Positions 63,034 to 64,000 of a stretch of DNA of 64,000 nucleotides are shown here, piece by piece (the first letter of the stretch is position 1; every line of letters starts with the position of its first letter). The stretch covers positions 20,937 to 84,936 of the forward strand of contig NCRB01000005.1 of assembly GCA_002894665.1 (NCBI GenBank), given 5' to 3'. The DNA comes from Salinivenus iranica. GTDB lineage: Bacteria; Bacteroidota; Rhodothermia; Rhodothermales; Salinibacteraceae. A model generated the notes under the pieces. The model was not told the origin of the DNA, searched no databases, and was given only the letters and a program-made list of their open reading frames with translations. The translations under genes and the position numbers were made by a program.

Positions 63034-63525
63034 TTACGGCTGCGTGATCGTAAAGCGATTGGACTGCCGGTTCCCCTCGCCGAGCCGATTGTCCGCCTCC
63101 CTCCCCCGGTACACCCCGACGAAATCCAATCGGTACTCCGCCGCATCGTCGAACCGGAGGTCGTGCACGTGTCCGCTCCTCAGGGAGACGGTGTCTCTGT
63201 ACGACTCGTTCGGGTTGATGGCAAAGGCTCCCCCGCAATATTCGAAGCCGGCCACGGTCCATTCGTTCGAGAGCGTATCGCCTCGCAGTTCCTGCAGGAC
63301 AATCGTGGGACAACCGGCCCGGTAGACGCGCGCCTCGCCCTCGTTTGTGAGCTCTACTCCGATGGCCGATTCAGCGGCATACACTTCCTGCCCCGTCTGC
63401 ACCCGAACGGACACGCGCTCTTCCTCCGCCCCAAAGAGGCCACAGCCCGAGAGCATACATCCGAAGACCCCGAACACGCACGCGGCAACACAAGCCGAGA
63501 GTCGTCGAAAAGGAAGAATGAACAT
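63034..63525 (-). CDS. Small lipoprotein, unknown function
   Basis: 163 residues from the ATG at 63525 (GTG at 63528 also possible). Signal peptide with lipobox MLSGC. The mature part looks like a single beta-sandwich: VSVRVQTGQEVYAAESAIGVELTNEGEARVYRAGCPTIVLQEL, two cysteines that could form a disulfide (GCPT and EYCGGAF), and a Tyr-rich region YRLDFVGVYRG. Resembles small periplasmic immunoglobulin-like domains. Adjacent to another lipoprotein gene on the same strand. Confidence 0.72.
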   Translation of the reverse strand: MFILPFRRLSACVAACVFGVFGCMLSGCGLFGAEEERVSVRVQTGQEVYAAESAIGVELTNEGEARVYRAGCPTIVLQELRGDTLSNEWTVAGFEYCGGAFAINPNESYRDTVSLRSGHVHDLRFDDAAEYRLDFVGVYRGREADNRLGEGNRQSNRFTITQP

Positions 63526-63660
63526 CACATCAGAGAGTCGCCGAAGTGAAGAATTCAGCCGGAACGGATTTTAAAACGCATAAAGTGACCGCGAGAACTC
63601 TCAACATTCGTGAGCACTATGAACCCGCCGTCGGATACAATGACGTGCTCTGCTTACAGG

Positions 63661-64000
63661 TCACGTCCTGTCACTGTAGCCAATGATTTCAAGCAGGTTC
63701 TCGTCGAGGTTTCGGCCTTCCGGGTCCCGAATCTCCAGAGACATCAAGTACCGACGGCCCTCCACAAACTGACGCGGTCGATCCCCCCAACGCCGGGTCT
63801 CCTCACCCGAAATGGAGATGAATGACCCAACAGGAATTGATAAGAAAAAGCGAATAGTCAGATGAAGTTTCCATTTATCGGCGTGCTCCGTTCCGACCGC
63901 AACTGAAAACGATCCGTGCCTATTTTCAACTGAAGTGCAAAGCGTTCCTCGACGAGAATCGCCCCCTCTTTCTTCTCCCTCCTCGCGCTCTCCCCTCGCC
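63661..64000 (-). CDS. Partial open frame at the right edge, unknown protein (C-terminal part)
   Basis: The minus strand is open from the window edge to a TGA at 63663-63661, about 113 codons without an internal stop, and its start would lie outside the window. The last 60 residues look coding-like: LTIRFFLSIPVGSFISISG, GDRPRQFVEGRRYLMSLEIRDPEG and DENLLEIIGYSDRT. The region is less GC-rich than the rest of the window, so the gene could be acquired or decaying. The first 15 or so residues at the edge are low-complexity (RE/EE/GG). No family recognised. Confidence 0.4.
   Translation of the reverse strand, partial: ARGEREEGEERGGDSRRGTLCTSVENRHGSFSVAVGTEHADKWKLHLTIRFFLSIPVGSFISISGEETRRWGDRPRQFVEGRRYLMSLEIRDPEGRNLDENLLEIIGYSDRT

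Overview
The window is about 64 kb of GC-rich bacterial chromosome. The proteins are strikingly acidic (Asp/Glu-rich, Lys-poor), as in salt-in halophiles. Several other traits point to Salinibacter, probably S. ruber or a close relative in the Rhodothermota: C-terminal secretion-sorting-like domains on exported proteases, a hybrid two-component/AraC sensor, a photoactive yellow protein, and a Brp/Blh-type retinal-forming enzyme. This assignment rests on gene content and composition only. No rRNA, tRNA, CRISPR array, IS element or prophage was recognised; the window looks like core chromosome.

Layout. 0.2-7.3 kb (minus): a giant hybrid sensor/regulator and an acyl-CoA synthetase/GNAT fusion. 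7.5-16.1 kb: an exported methyltransferase-like protein (plus), then a long minus-strand run: heme A synthesis (ctaA, ctaB), an ABC exporter pair, a membrane protein, rlmN, a small membrane protein and a HerA-like ATPase. 16.3-23.1 kb (plus): a phosphohexomutase, then the photoactive yellow protein locus, consisting of a coiled-coil protein ending in a PYP-like PAS domain without the chromophore cysteine, PYP itself, a coumarate-CoA-ligase-like enzyme, a tyrosine ammonia-lyase and a DUF427 protein. 23-33 kb: a Cys/Met-metabolism PLP enzyme, a TPR lipoprotein, an uncharacterised protein plus fumarylacetoacetase, Hsp20, a CoA-type Nudix hydrolase, the trehalose genes otsA/otsB and a glycerophosphodiesterase. 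33-41 kb: gyrA, two exported proteases and an outer-membrane barrel. 41-50 kb: a second phosphohexomutase, a LolD-like ATPase divergent from a TesA-like esterase, the three-gene transhydrogenase (pntA1, pntA2, pntB), serC and an FKBP. 50-55 kb: fasciclin, Blh, pckA followed by a structured RNA region, and chorismate mutase behind a Tyr/Phe-rich leader peptide. 55-64 kb: a DUF2007 protein, two YceI proteins with a porin-like protein, a universal stress protein divergent from a FixL-like oxygen-sensor kinase and its response regulator, lipoproteins, and a partial reading frame running off the right edge.

How the genes fit together. The tyrosine lyase makes p-coumarate, the ligase activates it as a CoA thioester, and PYP binds it through its cysteine. 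Blh would supply retinal for rhodopsins encoded elsewhere. OtsA/OtsB make trehalose. Tyrosine links three places: the lyase (use as chromophore precursor), fumarylacetoacetase (breakdown) and chorismate mutase (synthesis). For chorismate mutase the DNA shows the parts of a classical ribosome-mediated attenuator, the most interesting regulatory find here. The heme-PAS kinase next to a universal stress protein suggests a low-oxygen response module.
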